Assembly (NCBI RefSeq): GCF_900103345.1
Contig: NZ_LT629702.1
Location: forward strand, 1,364,001 to 1,428,000
DNA length: 64,000 nt
Reading direction: 5' to 3'
DNA from: Pseudomonas azotoformans
GTDB taxonomy: Bacteria; Pseudomonadota; Gammaproteobacteria; Pseudomonadales; Pseudomonadaceae
The notes under the pieces are model-generated. The model saw only the letters and a list, made by a program, of their open reading frames with translations. It did not search any database and was not told the DNA's origin. Below are positions 44,213 to 53,633 of this stretch, in pieces (the stretch's first letter is position 1; each line of letters begins with the position of its first letter). Position numbers and translations under genes: made by a program.

Positions 44213-44917
44213 TCACCATCCTAAGGACTTGAACAGTTGAGGCACGCCGTCAAGGCTCGGCAAAATGGCGTCGGGTGTGTAATCAGCCAGTAATTGGCGA
44301 CCCGTGCCACGGTCGATCCACACGCAACGGAACCCGATATCCCGCGCAGCGGCGTGGTCCAGGTGCGGGCTGGCACAGATATGCACCACCTGGTCGAGGC
44401 TTACGCCCAGTTGCTGGTGGGCATAGTCGAACAGTCGACGGTCGGGCTTGTAGGCTCCAGCCTGTTGCGCAGTGATCACGCGGTCGATAGTGCCGCCCAG
44501 CTGTGCCACGTTGCCGGCGATCACATCGTCGTCGGTGTTGGAGACGATGCACAGCTTGTAGCCCAAGTCCTTTAACTGCTTGAGGGTTGCCACCACCTCT
44601 GGAAACGGCGGCATGGCGCTGATGCTGTCGGTGAGGATCGCACCATCGTGCGCGCTGGCTGGCAGGCCCAGTTGTTCCAGAGCGAGCTGCAAGCCCAGGC
44701 CGGCGAGGGAGCGGAAACTGCGGTGCGGCGGGGTTTGTTCGAGGGCGTGTTCATGGTGGTCGTAGACGCTGATCAGGGTCTCGCGGTCGACCTGATGCTC
44801 ACCCTTTTCATCGAGTATCCGCTCGACGGCGGCGCGCAGGCCCTCGTCCCACTGGATCAGCGTGCCGTAGCAATCAAAGGTCAGCCATAGCGGGCGAGGG
44901 GAATGTTCGAGTGACAT
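44213..44917 (-). CDS. HAD-superfamily hydrolase (haloacid dehalogenase type II-like)
   Basis: A 234-residue HAD enzyme. Motif I is LTFDCYGTLI; motif II is IVSNTDDD; a cap domain lies between. Family members hydrolyse 2-haloacids or small phosphates. It is the first gene of the operon with the class II aldolase and is divergent from a LysR gene that probably regulates it. Confidence 0.88.
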   Translation of the reverse strand: MSLEHSPRPLWLTFDCYGTLIQWDEGLRAAVERILDEKGEHQVDRETLISVYDHHEHALEQTPPHRSFRSLAGLGLQLALEQLGLPASAHDGAILTDSISAMPPFPEVVATLKQLKDLGYKLCIVSNTDDDVIAGNVAQLGGTIDRVITAQQAGAYKPDRRLFDYAHQQLGVSLDQVVHICASPHLDHAAARDIGFRCVWIDRGTGRQLLADYTPDAILPSLDGVPQLFKSLGW

Positions 44918-45031
44918 GGGGCACCTTTAGCCAAGAGGGGTGAGCGCTTGAGCATAGGAAACCTGGTGGTCAGTTGGAAATTAAATTAACCTCTGCATCA
45001 CAGTTGAATTGTCGATAAGCAGGTCGCCACC

Positions 45032-45877
45032 ATGTTTGATCTTGAACTGCTGCACACCCTGGTCTGCGTGGTGGACGAAGGCAGCTTCACCCGCGCCGCC
45101 GAGCGTGTGCACCGCACTCAATCCACTGTCAGCCAACAGATTCGCAAGCTCGAAGACAGCGTGGGGCAGGTGCTGTTGGTGCGCGACCGTTCCGGCCAGC
45201 AGGTCAGCGCGACCGAACATGGCGAGTTGCTGACCCATTACGCCCGCCGCTTGTTGAACCTGTCCCGCGAAGCGCGCGAAGCCTTGAATACCGAGGCCAG
45301 TGTGGTGCCGGTGCGCCTGGGCGTGCCCGAGGATTTCGACGCCACACGCATGGCCTCGATGCTCTCGGGGTTCGTCCGCGCCCGGCCGGAAGCGCGCCTG
45401 GAAACGGTCAGTGGCATGAGCACCGACCTGCGCCGGCAATTGGAAAGTGGCGAAATCGACATCGCCCTGGTCAAGCGCGAAGCCGGCAGCGGTGAATGCC
45501 ATGCCAGTTGGCCGGAGCCGTTGGTGTGGGTGTGCGGCCACGGCCAGGATGTGCAGGCCGAGACCTTGCCCCTGGCGCTGTTCCCCCAAGGCTGCATCTA
45601 CCGCCAGCGCGCCATCCGCACCCTGGACAAGGCCCGGCGCAGTTGGCGCGTGGCGTTTGGCAGCCACAGTCTCACCGGGATCCAGGCGGCGGTAACATCC
45701 GGCCTGGGCGTCAGCATCCTGCCGAACAGCGCGGTCCTGCCCAGCCATTGGATCTGTAGCGAACTGCCGCCGGTGCCGCCCTCGGAACTGGCATTGGTCA
45801 GCGGTGCGCAGCGCTTGAGTGCGACCCACCGGGGCTTGATCGAGTGCCTGCGTGCGGAAATCTCACGGACGCTCTAA
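45032..45877 (+). CDS. LysR-family transcriptional regulator
   Basis: A 281-residue LTTR with N-terminal [20 protein letters not shown] and recognition segment [15 protein letters not shown]. It is divergent from the HAD/aldolase operon with 114 bases between starts. Its 3' end overlaps the convergent REC-EAL gene by 15 bases. Confidence 0.92.
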   Translation: MFDLELLHTLVCVVDEGSFTRAAERVHRTQSTVSQQIRKLEDSVGQVLLVRDRSGQQVSATEHGELLTHYARRLLNLSREAREALNTEASVVPVRLGVPEDFDATRMASMLSGFVRARPEARLETVSGMSTDLRRQLESGEIDIALVKREAGSGECHASWPEPLVWVCGHGQDVQAETLPLALFPQGCIYRQRAIRTLDKARRSWRVAFGSHSLTGIQAAVTSGLGVSILPNSAVLPSHWICSELPPVPPSELALVSGAQRLSATHRGLIECLRAEISRTL

Positions 45878-47092
45878 ACGTTCCAGCAACAGGCGCTCCA
45901 GGGTGTCCACCGGCAGCGGCCGGCTGAACAGGTAGCCCTGGATCTGATCACAGCCGGCCTCCTTCAAGAACGCCAGTTGCGCCTGGGTTTCCACGCCTTC
46001 GGCCACCACCCGCAGGCTGAGGCTGTGGGCCAGTTCGATGATGGTACGGGTGATCGCCGCGTCCTGCGGGTTGCTGGTGACTTCGCGGATAAACGCGATG
46101 TCGATCTTCAGCGTGTCGATGGGAAACCGCCGCAAGTACGCCAGGCTCGAATAGCCGGTGCCGAAGTCATCGATAGAAATCTTCACCCCCATGGCGTGCA
46201 GGCGCTGCAGGCTGGCGATGGTGTGCTGGGTGTTTTCCATCAGCGAGCCTTCGGTCAGTTCCACCTCCAGCCAATGCGGCTCGACCCCGGTGCGGGCAAG
46301 GGTGCGTGCGATATCGGCGATCAGGTCGCCTTCGATCAATTGATGGCCGGAGACATTCACCGACACCTCCACCGCGCCAATCGCGCCACGTTGCCACTCG
46401 GCGATCTGTTGGCAGACCTGCTCGATCACCCAACGGCCCACGGGGACGATCAAGCCCAGGCTTTCCAGGATCGGTACAAACACTGCGGGCGATACCGCGC
46501 CGTATTCCGGCCGTTCCCAGCGCAGCAGCGCTTCGAGGGCACAGATGCGACCGCTCAGCACCTCGACCTTGGGTTGGTAATGCACGGTGAAGTCATTGCG
46601 CGCCACCGCTTGGCGCAAGTCGTTTTCCAGAGACTGGTGGGCCAGGTCATGCACGCTCATGCCGCTTTGCCGTTGCGCCAGCTCACGGGACTGGCTGGCC
46701 AGGTCGCCGCGTTCCTTGAGTCGCAGCAGGTTGCGCACCCGCAACCATAGCTCGACACGTTCCACCGGCTTGCTGATGAATTCCTCGGCACCGGTTTCAA
46801 GCCCGCTGACACGGGCGCTCGGTTCACTGAGGGCCGACAGCATGATGATTGGAATACCCGCCGTGGCGTCATCGCCCTTCAATTGGCTGGCAACTTCATA
46901 GCCGTCCATCCCCGGCATCATGATATCCAGCAGGATCAGGTCCGGCGGCTGCCGGGCCACCAACTGCAAGGCTTCTTCGCCACTGCTCGCACTCAGGGTC
47001 TGGTAGCCCTCATGTTGCAGCAAGGTTTCCAGGAGTTTGCGCACCTGGGGTTCATCATCAACGATCAACAACGTTGCGGGTTGGCTGGCCAT
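45863..47092 (-). CDS. REC-EAL cyclic-di-GMP phosphodiesterase
   Basis: A 409-residue response regulator. The receiver domain (1-125) has acidic VDDE and phospho-Asp56 ([13 protein letters not shown]). The EAL domain (about 160-405) retains its key sites: [36 protein letters not shown] and VAEGVETQ, so phosphodiesterase activity is expected. It is the last gene of an operon with a histidine kinase and a single-domain receiver, linking an unknown signal to lower c-di-GMP. Confidence 0.93.
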   Translation of the reverse strand: MASQPATLLIVDDEPQVRKLLETLLQHEGYQTLSASSGEEALQLVARQPPDLILLDIMMPGMDGYEVASQLKGDDATAGIPIIMLSALSEPSARVSGLETGAEEFISKPVERVELWLRVRNLLRLKERGDLASQSRELAQRQSGMSVHDLAHQSLENDLRQAVARNDFTVHYQPKVEVLSGRICALEALLRWERPEYGAVSPAVFVPILESLGLIVPVGRWVIEQVCQQIAEWQRGAIGAVEVSVNVSGHQLIEGDLIADIARTLARTGVEPHWLEVELTEGSLMENTQHTIASLQRLHAMGVKISIDDFGTGYSSLAYLRRFPIDTLKIDIAFIREVTSNPQDAAITRTIIELAHSLSLRVVAEGVETQAQLAFLKEAGCDQIQGYLFSRPLPVDTLERLLLERLERP

Positions 47093-47101
47093 GGAGAGGA
47101 C

Positions 47102-47485
47102 TCATGTGAGAGGGCGGGTGTGCTGTTGCAGCAAGGTGTCGATCACCTGGTACAGCTCTTTGTAACGCAGCGGCTTGATGATGTAGGCGTCGCAACCGGC
47201 GAGCCGGGTCTTTTCGCGATCTTCTTTCATCGCCATTGCAGTCAGGGCGATCACCGGGATGTGGGCCGTGAGCGGGTCGCGCTTGAGCAGCGCGGTGGCA
47301 GCCAGGCCGTCCATGCCGGGCAACTGGATGTCCATCAGGATCAGCGCCGGTTGCTGTTCGCGGGCCAGGGTCAGGCCGGTCTCCGCATCCGCAGCCCACA
47401 GCACGGTGTGACCGGCATTGACCAGTAACAGGCGCGCCAGGCGCATATTGGCTTCATTGTCTTCAACGATCAGGATGTGGGCCAT
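47102..47485 (-). CDS. Single-domain response regulator (REC)
   Basis: A 127-residue receiver with phospho-Asp52 (LILMDIQLPGMDG), acidic VEDNE and the Lys of IIKPL. There is no output domain; it may relay phosphate or act as an intermediate between the kinase and REC-EAL. It overlaps the kinase gene by 16 bases. Confidence 0.92.
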   Translation of the reverse strand: MAHILIVEDNEANMRLARLLLVNAGHTVLWAADAETGLTLAREQQPALILMDIQLPGMDGLAATALLKRDPLTAHIPVIALTAMAMKEDREKTRLAGCDAYIIKPLRYKELYQVIDTLLQQHTRPLT

Positions 47486-48810
47486 GCAGCCTCCGGGGCG
47501 CGGTGCAGCGGCAGCCAGGCGACGAACCGCGCCCCGCAGCCTTCACGGCTGGCCACGGCGACACTGCCGCCATGCAGGTCGGTCAGCCGCTTGACCATCG
47601 CCAGCCCCAGGCCGGTGCCTTCGAATTTGCGCGCCAGGCTGCTGTCGATCTGGCTGAACGCCTTGAACAGCTTGTCCATGTCCACCTCGGCAATCCCGAT
47701 GCCGGTGTCGCTGACACTGAGTTCGAGGAAGGGTTGATCAGCGCCGTCGGGCAAGGCAAAGCGGTACACCGGCCAGTCGCCGGGAATCTGCCCGACCTGT
47801 GCGCGGGGCACCTGGCGCACGGTCAACGTCACGGAGCTGCCGTGGGCGCTGAACTTCACGGCGTTGGCCAGCAGGTTGTAGACGATCTGTTTGGTCTTGC
47901 GCAGGTCCAGCTGTAGAAGGCCGAGGTCCTCGGGATATTCCAGCTTCAATTGGATACGCTGCAACGCGGCCTTTTCCCGCACGATCAGCAGGCTATTGGC
48001 CAACAGCCCCGCCAGTTCTGCGTTTTCCAGTTCCAGCTCCATCATGCCGGCCTCGACCTTGGACAGGTCGAGAATGTCGTTGATCAACGACAACAAGTGC
48101 TGGCCGCTGGTGAAAATGTCGCCGATGTATTCGCGCTGAGTCTCGCTCATGTCGCCGACCAGGCCGTCCTTGAGCGCTTCGGAAAAGCCGATCACCGCGT
48201 TCAATGGTGTGCGCAGCTCATGGGACATGGTCGCGAGGAATTCGGACTTCATGTGGCTGGCGTGCTCCAGCTCCAGGTTCTTTTCTTCCAGTGCCCGCTC
48301 GAAGCCTTTGCGCTCGGCTTCTTCCTGCTTGCGTGCGGTGTTGTCGGTGCCGATCAGCAGGTAGCCGATGATGGTGTCATACCGATTGCGCAGCGCGGTC
48401 ACCGAGACCATGGCCGACAGGCGACTGCCGTCCTTACGGATGTAGGTCAGTTCGTAGATGTCTTCGATACCCCGCGAGGCCTTGAACACCAGCGCTTCGA
48501 AGCCCGGCGTGATCGGCGTGTCCAGCTCCAGGCTGAGGGCGGCGGCGCGGGTGATCAGCTCGATAGGGTCGGAAATATCGGCCGGCGTGATGCGATTGAC
48601 CACATCGGCGGCGGCATAGCCGAGCATGCGTTCGGCGCCGACATTGAAGATCTGGATCACGCCCTTCTCGTCGGTGGCGATGCTGGAGAAGTACGCGCTG
48701 TTGAAGATTGCGTCTTGCAGGGCGCCGGTCTTGAGCAGGGTTTTCTGCCGCTTGAACTCGACGATCTTTTCAGCCCGCGATTGCGGTTGTTCGGGTAACG
48801 GTGTGTCCAT
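47470..48810 (-). CDS. PAS-domain sensor histidine kinase
   Basis: A 446-residue soluble-looking kinase. A PAS domain (about 30-155) is followed by HisKA with MSHELRTPLNAVIGFSEAL and a HATPase domain (NLLANAVKF, DTGIGI, GTGLGLAMV). No membrane segment is evident, so it senses a cytoplasmic signal or partner. The operon order is kinase, REC, REC-EAL. Confidence 0.92.
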   Translation of the reverse strand: MDTPLPEQPQSRAEKIVEFKRQKTLLKTGALQDAIFNSAYFSSIATDEKGVIQIFNVGAERMLGYAAADVVNRITPADISDPIELITRAAALSLELDTPITPGFEALVFKASRGIEDIYELTYIRKDGSRLSAMVSVTALRNRYDTIIGYLLIGTDNTARKQEEAERKGFERALEEKNLELEHASHMKSEFLATMSHELRTPLNAVIGFSEALKDGLVGDMSETQREYIGDIFTSGQHLLSLINDILDLSKVEAGMMELELENAELAGLLANSLLIVREKAALQRIQLKLEYPEDLGLLQLDLRKTKQIVYNLLANAVKFSAHGSSVTLTVRQVPRAQVGQIPGDWPVYRFALPDGADQPFLELSVSDTGIGIAEVDMDKLFKAFSQIDSSLARKFEGTGLGLAMVKRLTDLHGGSVAVASREGCGARFVAWLPLHRAPEAAWPTS

Positions 48811-49019
48811 CGCGTTGGCGTTCCGTGACGTTCAGGCCCGCCATCATCGAACGACAATGGCGCAGAGCATGCTCACAGAAGATCGCTGGGGGGCGACGAG
48901 GAGGAGATGAGGTCATTGGACAATAGCAGAGATTGTGGCGTTTTGATGGCGGGCTACCAGCTATCCCACTTCAAATGAATATCATCGGGTCCAATTAGCT
49001 GCTTTTCGGATTAACGACT

Positions 49020-49035
49020 GATGAAACGTTTCATC
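49020..49035. promoter_or_regulatory. LacI-family operator candidate GATGAAACGTTTCATC
   Basis: A perfect 16-base palindrome with AAACGTTT centre, as in operators of RbsR/PurR-type LacI proteins. It lies 98 bases before the sugar ATPase gene, whose operon ends with a LacI-family regulator. Confidence 0.7.
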
Positions 49036-49052
49036 TATCGATAAATGAGCAG

Positions 49053-49066
49053 CGCAAGCGCTTGCG
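49053..49066. promoter_or_regulatory. Second LacI-family operator candidate CGCAAGCGCTTGCG
   Basis: A perfect 14-base palindrome with central AAGCGCTT, 33 bases (centre to centre about 32) downstream of the first. A possible -35 TTGCGT overlaps its right half, with TAGAGT 18 bases on as a weak -10, which would allow direct repression. Confidence 0.6.
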
Positions 49067-49133
49067 TAAAGAAATGTTTCTACATTAGAGTCGGCCCACT
49101 GACGACAAAAATAATAAAACCAGGAGCTCATCC

Positions 49134-50666
49134 ATGAGCCTTGAACCCTTGCTCGAAATGCAGGGCATCAGCAAAACCTTCAACGGTTTGCGCGTGCTCA
49201 AGAATGTCGGCCTGAAGGTCTACCCCGGCGAAATCCACGCCTTGATGGGGGAGAACGGCGCCGGCAAATCGACGCTGATGAAGATCCTCTCCGGCGCCTA
49301 CCAGGCCGACCCCGGCGGTGAAATCCGCATTGCCGGCCAGCCCGTCCCCACATTCGACCCCGCCACCGCCAAAGCCCTCGGCATCGCCGTGATCTACCAG
49401 GAACTGAGCCTGTGCCCCAACCTGAGCGTGGCCGAGAACATCTACCTGGGCCGTGAACTGCGGCGTGGCTGGACCATTGACCGCAATGGCATGCAGGCCG
49501 GTTGCAGCGAAGTGCTGCAACGCCTGGGCGCCGAGTTCACCCCGGCCACACGGGTCAGCAGCCTGTCGATTGCCGAGCGCCAATTGGTGGAAATCGCCCG
49601 CGCCTTGCATGCCCACGCCAAGATCCTGGTGATGGACGAACCGACCACGCCGCTGTCCTCCCGTGAGACCGACCGCCTGTTTGCGCTGATCAAACAACTG
49701 CGCAGCCAGGGCCTGGCGATCATCTATATCAGCCACCGCATGGCCGAGATCTACGAGCTGTCGGACCGCGTCTCGGTGCTGCGCGACGGCCAGTACATCG
49801 GCGAACTGACCCGCGAGGCGCTGTCGGCCGAAGTGCTGGTGAAGATGATGGTGGGTCGCGACCTGTCAGGGTTCTACAAGAAGGAACACGCCGCCTATAA
49901 CCCCGGCAACGTGGTGATGCGCGTGCGCGACATGGCCGATGGCAAGCGCGTGCGCTCGTGCAGTTTCGACCTGCATGCCGGTGAAGTGCTGGGCATCGCC
50001 GGCCTGGTCGGGGCAGGGCGCACCGAACTGGCGCGGCTGATCTTCGGCGCCGACCCACGCACCTCGGGAACCCTGGAGGTGGTCGGCAAGACCGTCACCC
50101 AACTGCGCACCCCGGCGGATGCGATCCGTGCCGGTGTCGTCTACCTTACCGAAGACCGCAAGGCCCAGGGCCTGTTCCTGGACATGAGCGTGGCGGACAA
50201 CATCAATGTCTGCGCCTGCGTGCCGGATGCCCATGCCGGCGGGGTACTCGATCGCGCCCATGCCGCGCAGCGCGCCACGCAGGCGATCAAGTCACTGTCG
50301 ATTCGCGTGGCCTCGGGCAAGGTCAATGTCGGTGCGTTGTCCGGTGGCAACCAACAGAAGGTGCTTTTGGCACGGCTGCTGGAGGTCAAGCCCCATGTGT
50401 TGATCCTCGACGAACCCACCCGTGGCGTCGACATCGGCTCCAAGTCCGAGATCTACCGCATCATCAACCAATTGGCCCAGGCAGGGGTCGGCATCGTGGT
50501 GATCTCCAGCGAGCTGCCGGAAATCATCGGCACTTGCGACCGCGTGCTGATCATGCGTGAAGGCCAGTTGGTCGCAGAAGTCGGCGGCGCCTCCGGCGAC
50601 GCTATTTCCCAGGAACGTATTATTGACCTCGCCACCGGTGGCGATCAGGTGGTGGCCCATGGCTGA
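49134..50666 (+). CDS. rbsA: Sugar ABC importer ATP-binding protein (RbsA-like)
   Basis: A 510-residue ATPase with two tandem nucleotide-binding domains, characteristic of the ribose/xylose/galactose importer group. Domain 1 has Walker [10 protein letters not shown] and Walker [10 protein letters not shown]; its signature is LSIAERQ. Domain 2 has the usual degenerate Walker A (GLVGAGRTE) and LSGGNQQK plus LILDEPTRG. The ATG has AGGAG upstream. It opens an operon with permease, binding protein, LacI regulator and xylulokinase. The sugar cannot be fixed: ribose-type by family, pentulose/pentitol by the kinase. Confidence 0.92.
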   Translation: MSLEPLLEMQGISKTFNGLRVLKNVGLKVYPGEIHALMGENGAGKSTLMKILSGAYQADPGGEIRIAGQPVPTFDPATAKALGIAVIYQELSLCPNLSVAENIYLGRELRRGWTIDRNGMQAGCSEVLQRLGAEFTPATRVSSLSIAERQLVEIARALHAHAKILVMDEPTTPLSSRETDRLFALIKQLRSQGLAIIYISHRMAEIYELSDRVSVLRDGQYIGELTREALSAEVLVKMMVGRDLSGFYKKEHAAYNPGNVVMRVRDMADGKRVRSCSFDLHAGEVLGIAGLVGAGRTELARLIFGADPRTSGTLEVVGKTVTQLRTPADAIRAGVVYLTEDRKAQGLFLDMSVADNINVCACVPDAHAGGVLDRAHAAQRATQAIKSLSIRVASGKVNVGALSGGNQQKVLLARLLEVKPHVLILDEPTRGVDIGSKSEIYRIINQLAQAGVGIVVISSELPEIIGTCDRVLIMREGQLVAEVGGASGDAISQERIIDLATGGDQVVAHG

Positions 50667-51636
50667 ATTGAATATCGCAACAACCGGTAAGGCACAGCGC
50701 GCGCGCGAGCTGATGCGCACGGTCGGCATGTTGCCGGTGCTGATCCTGCTGCTGGTGGGCTTTGCCCTGGCCAGCGAGAACTTCCTGACGGTACAGAACC
50801 TGTCGATCATCACCCAGCAGGCGTCGGTGAACGTGGTGCTGGCGGCGGGCATGACCTTTGTGATCCTCACGGCGGGCATCGACCTGTCGGTGGGCGCGAT
50901 CCTCGCGGCGTCGGCGGTGGTCGCGTTGCAAGCGTCGATGTCGCCGCAGTTCGGCATGTTCGGGATTGCCGCCGGTATCGGCTTTGGCCTGTTGCTGGGC
51001 CTGGTCAACGGCGGGCTGATCGCCTTTATGCGCCTGCCGCCGTTTATCGTCACCCTCGGTGCACTCACAGCCATGCGCGGTCTGGCGCGCCTGTTGGCGG
51101 ACGACAAGACCGTGTTCAACCCGGACCTGCCGTTTGCCTTTATCGGCAACGACTCGATCCTCGGTGTGCCCTGGCTGGTGGTGATCGCCGTGGCAGTGGT
51201 GGCGTTGTCGTGGTTCATCCTGCGCCGCACCGTGATGGGCGTGCAGATCTACTCGGTGGGTGGCAACCCGGAAGCTGCGCGGTTGTCGGGGATCAAGGTG
51301 TGGAAGGTGCTGCTGTTCGTCTACGCCATGTCCGGCGCGTTGGCCGGGCTGGGCGCGGTGATGAGCGCGTCGCGCCTGTTCGCCGCCAATGGCCTGCAAC
51401 TGGGGCAATCCTACGAGCTGGATGCGATTGCCGCGGTGATCCTCGGCGGCACCAGCTTTACCGGTGGTGTCGGCACCATCGGCGGCACGCTGATCGGCGC
51501 GCTGATCATTGCGGTCCTCACCAACGGCCTGGTGCTGCTGGGCGTCTCGGACATCTGGCAGTACATCATCAAGGGCATCGTGATCATCGGCGCGGTAGCG
51601 CTGGATCGTTATCGCCAGTCCGGTGCACGGACCTGA
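50659..51636 (+). CDS. rbsC: Sugar ABC importer permease (RbsC-like)
   Basis: A 325-residue permease with about eight to ten hydrophobic segments and the family block [13 protein letters not shown] and [23 protein letters not shown] 50659 (MAELNIA) overlaps the ATPase stop by eight bases, indicating coupling. Confidence 0.93.
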   Translation: MAELNIATTGKAQRARELMRTVGMLPVLILLLVGFALASENFLTVQNLSIITQQASVNVVLAAGMTFVILTAGIDLSVGAILAASAVVALQASMSPQFGMFGIAAGIGFGLLLGLVNGGLIAFMRLPPFIVTLGALTAMRGLARLLADDKTVFNPDLPFAFIGNDSILGVPWLVVIAVAVVALSWFILRRTVMGVQIYSVGGNPEAARLSGIKVWKVLLFVYAMSGALAGLGAVMSASRLFAANGLQLGQSYELDAIAAVILGGTSFTGGVGTIGGTLIGALIIAVLTNGLVLLGVSDIWQYIIKGIVIIGAVALDRYRQSGART

Positions 51637-51670
51637 ATTCACTCCCACAACAATCACAAGAGAGACCCGC

Positions 51671-52603
51671 ATGAACCTCAAACGTATCTTTCCGGTCATT
51701 GCCTTGGCTGCCCTGATGTCCCAAGCCGTCGAAGCCCGTGAGTTGAAGGCCCTCGGCATCAGCATGGGCTCGCTGGGCAACCCGTATTTCGTGACCCTGG
51801 CCGATGGCGCTACCGCCCGCGCCAAGGAGCTGAACCCCAACGTCAAGGTCACCTCGGTGTCGGCCGACTATGACCTGAGCAAGCAGTTCTCGCAGATCGA
51901 TAACTTCATCTCGTCCAAGGTCGACCTGATCCTGATCAACGCCGTCGACCCGTCCGCCATGGCCTCGGCGATCAAGAAAGCCCGCGACGCTGGCATCGTC
52001 GTGGTGGCGGTGGATGTGGACGCCAAGGGCGTCAACGCCACGGTGCAGACCGACAACGTCGAAGCCGGCAAGCTGGCCTGCCAGTATCTGGTGGACAAGC
52101 TCTCCGGCAAGGGCAACGTGATCATCCAGAACGGCCCGCAGGTCACCGCCGTGACCGACCGGGTCAAAGGCTGCAAGGCCGCACTGGCCGGCGCACCGGA
52201 GATCAAGGTGCTGTCCGATGACCAGGACGGCAAAGGCTCCCGCGAAGGCGGCCTGAACGTGATGCAGGGTTACCTCACGCGCTTCCCGAAAATCGACGGC
52301 CTGTTCGCGATCAATGACCCGCAAGCCATCGGCAGCGACCTGGCGGCCAAGCAGCTCAAGCGCAGCGGCATCATCATCACTTCGGTGGACGGTGCGCCGG
52401 ATATCGAGAACGCGCTGAAGACCGACACGCAGATCCAGGCATCGGCCAGCCAGGACCCATGGGCCATGGCGCAGACCGCCGTCAACGTGGGCAACGACAT
52501 TCTCAATGACAAAGCCCCGGCCGAAGCGGTTACCCTGCTCACGCCAAAACTGATCACCCGTGACAACGTCGCAACGTACAGCGGTTGGTCGAGCAAACAT
52601 TGA
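51671..52603 (+). CDS. rbsB: Sugar ABC importer periplasmic binding protein (RbsB-like)
   Basis: A 310-residue binding protein of the ribose/galactose type I fold. A signal peptide covers residues 1-22 (QAVEA then RELK). Family blocks include DNFISSKVDLILINAVDP and QPTDN-like ATVQTDNVEAG. ATG 51671 follows AAGAGAGAC. The ligand is a sugar or polyol, not identified. Confidence 0.93.
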   Translation: MNLKRIFPVIALAALMSQAVEARELKALGISMGSLGNPYFVTLADGATARAKELNPNVKVTSVSADYDLSKQFSQIDNFISSKVDLILINAVDPSAMASAIKKARDAGIVVVAVDVDAKGVNATVQTDNVEAGKLACQYLVDKLSGKGNVIIQNGPQVTAVTDRVKGCKAALAGAPEIKVLSDDQDGKGSREGGLNVMQGYLTRFPKIDGLFAINDPQAIGSDLAAKQLKRSGIIITSVDGAPDIENALKTDTQIQASASQDPWAMAQTAVNVGNDILNDKAPAEAVTLLTPKLITRDNVATYSGWSSKH

Positions 52604-52624
52604 TTCATTGAGAGGAACAGCGCC

Positions 52625-53626
52625 GTGGTCACCATGGATGACGTGGCAAGCAGGGCGGGGGTGTCGACGTCGACGGTGTCCCATGTGTTGAACGGCACCC
52701 GCAAGGTCAGCCCGGCAACGGTGCACGCGGTGCAGCAAGCGATCCAGGCGTTGGGCTACATCCCCAACACCCTGGCGCGTTCGCTGGCACGGTCAAGCAC
52801 CAGCACGATTGGCGTGGCGATTTCGGCGCTGTCCAACCATTACTTCAGCGAAACCGTGCACGCCATTGAAAACGAGTGCGCCAAGCACGGCTACATGATG
52901 CTGTTTGTCGACACCCATGACGACCCGGAGCAGGAGCTACGGGTGGTCACGGCGCTGCATCATCGACGGGTCGACGGCATAGTGCTGGCGCCCTCCAACG
53001 GTTCCAAGGCCCTGGAGTACCTACGGGACAACCAGATCCCGGCGGTGTTGGTGGACCGCATGATGAGCGAGCAATTCGACCAGGTCGGGGTGGAGAACAC
53101 GCAGTCCACCCAAGCCTTGGTTACGCACTTGATTGAACACGGGCACCGGCGCATCGGCTTTATCGCCGGGCGTGAGGGGTTCAGCACCACCGATGAGCGG
53201 GTTGCCGGATATCGCGCGGCGCTGCACGGCGCGGGGCTGGCGTTCGATCCGCAGTTGCTGGTCAACGGCGGCTCCAATACCGCTCCGGCGCGCCAGGCGA
53301 CCGTGCAGTTGCTGGGCCTGGCGGCGCCACCCACGGCGATCATGGCCGGCAATAACCTGATGACCCTCGGCGCGATGCAGGCCCTGCGTGAGGCGCAGAT
53401 CGACGTACCGGCGCAGATGGCCCTGGTGGGTTTTGATGATTTTGACTGGGCGGATTTTTTCGTGCCGCGCCTGACCCTGATCGCGCAGCCGGTCCAGGCA
53501 CTGGGCACGCAGGCAGTGAACCTGTTGTTGCAGCGCATGGCGTCGCCCGACGCACCCGCCCACAGTGTGCGCCTGGCGCCGACTCTGCAATGGCGTAATT
53601 CATGTGGCTGTAATGGATTGGAATGA
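52625..53626 (+). CDS. rbsR: LacI-family regulator of the sugar operon
   Basis: A 333-residue repressor. The N-terminal helix-turn-helix MDDVASRAGVSTSTVSHVLNG carries the hinge ARSLARSSTSTIGVA, then a sugar-binding core. The start is GTG 52625; ATG 52634 is possible. It is transcribed in the sugar operon and likely binds the two palindromes upstream of the ATPase gene. Confidence 0.9.
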   Translation: MVTMDDVASRAGVSTSTVSHVLNGTRKVSPATVHAVQQAIQALGYIPNTLARSLARSSTSTIGVAISALSNHYFSETVHAIENECAKHGYMMLFVDTHDDPEQELRVVTALHHRRVDGIVLAPSNGSKALEYLRDNQIPAVLVDRMMSEQFDQVGVENTQSTQALVTHLIEHGHRRIGFIAGREGFSTTDERVAGYRAALHGAGLAFDPQLLVNGGSNTAPARQATVQLLGLAAPPTAIMAGNNLMTLGAMQALREAQIDVPAQMALVGFDDFDWADFFVPRLTLIAQPVQALGTQAVNLLLQRMASPDAPAHSVRLAPTLQWRNSCGCNGLE

Positions 53627-53633
53627 CCCCCTT

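Larger units (their letters stand above)
48811..49133. other. Intergenic region: sugar-operon promoter and operators
   Basis: This 323-base stretch between divergent operons holds the two palindromes at 49020-49035 and 49053-49066 and the AGGAG ribosome-binding site of the sugar-importer ATPase. No gene is seen. Confidence 0.7.
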
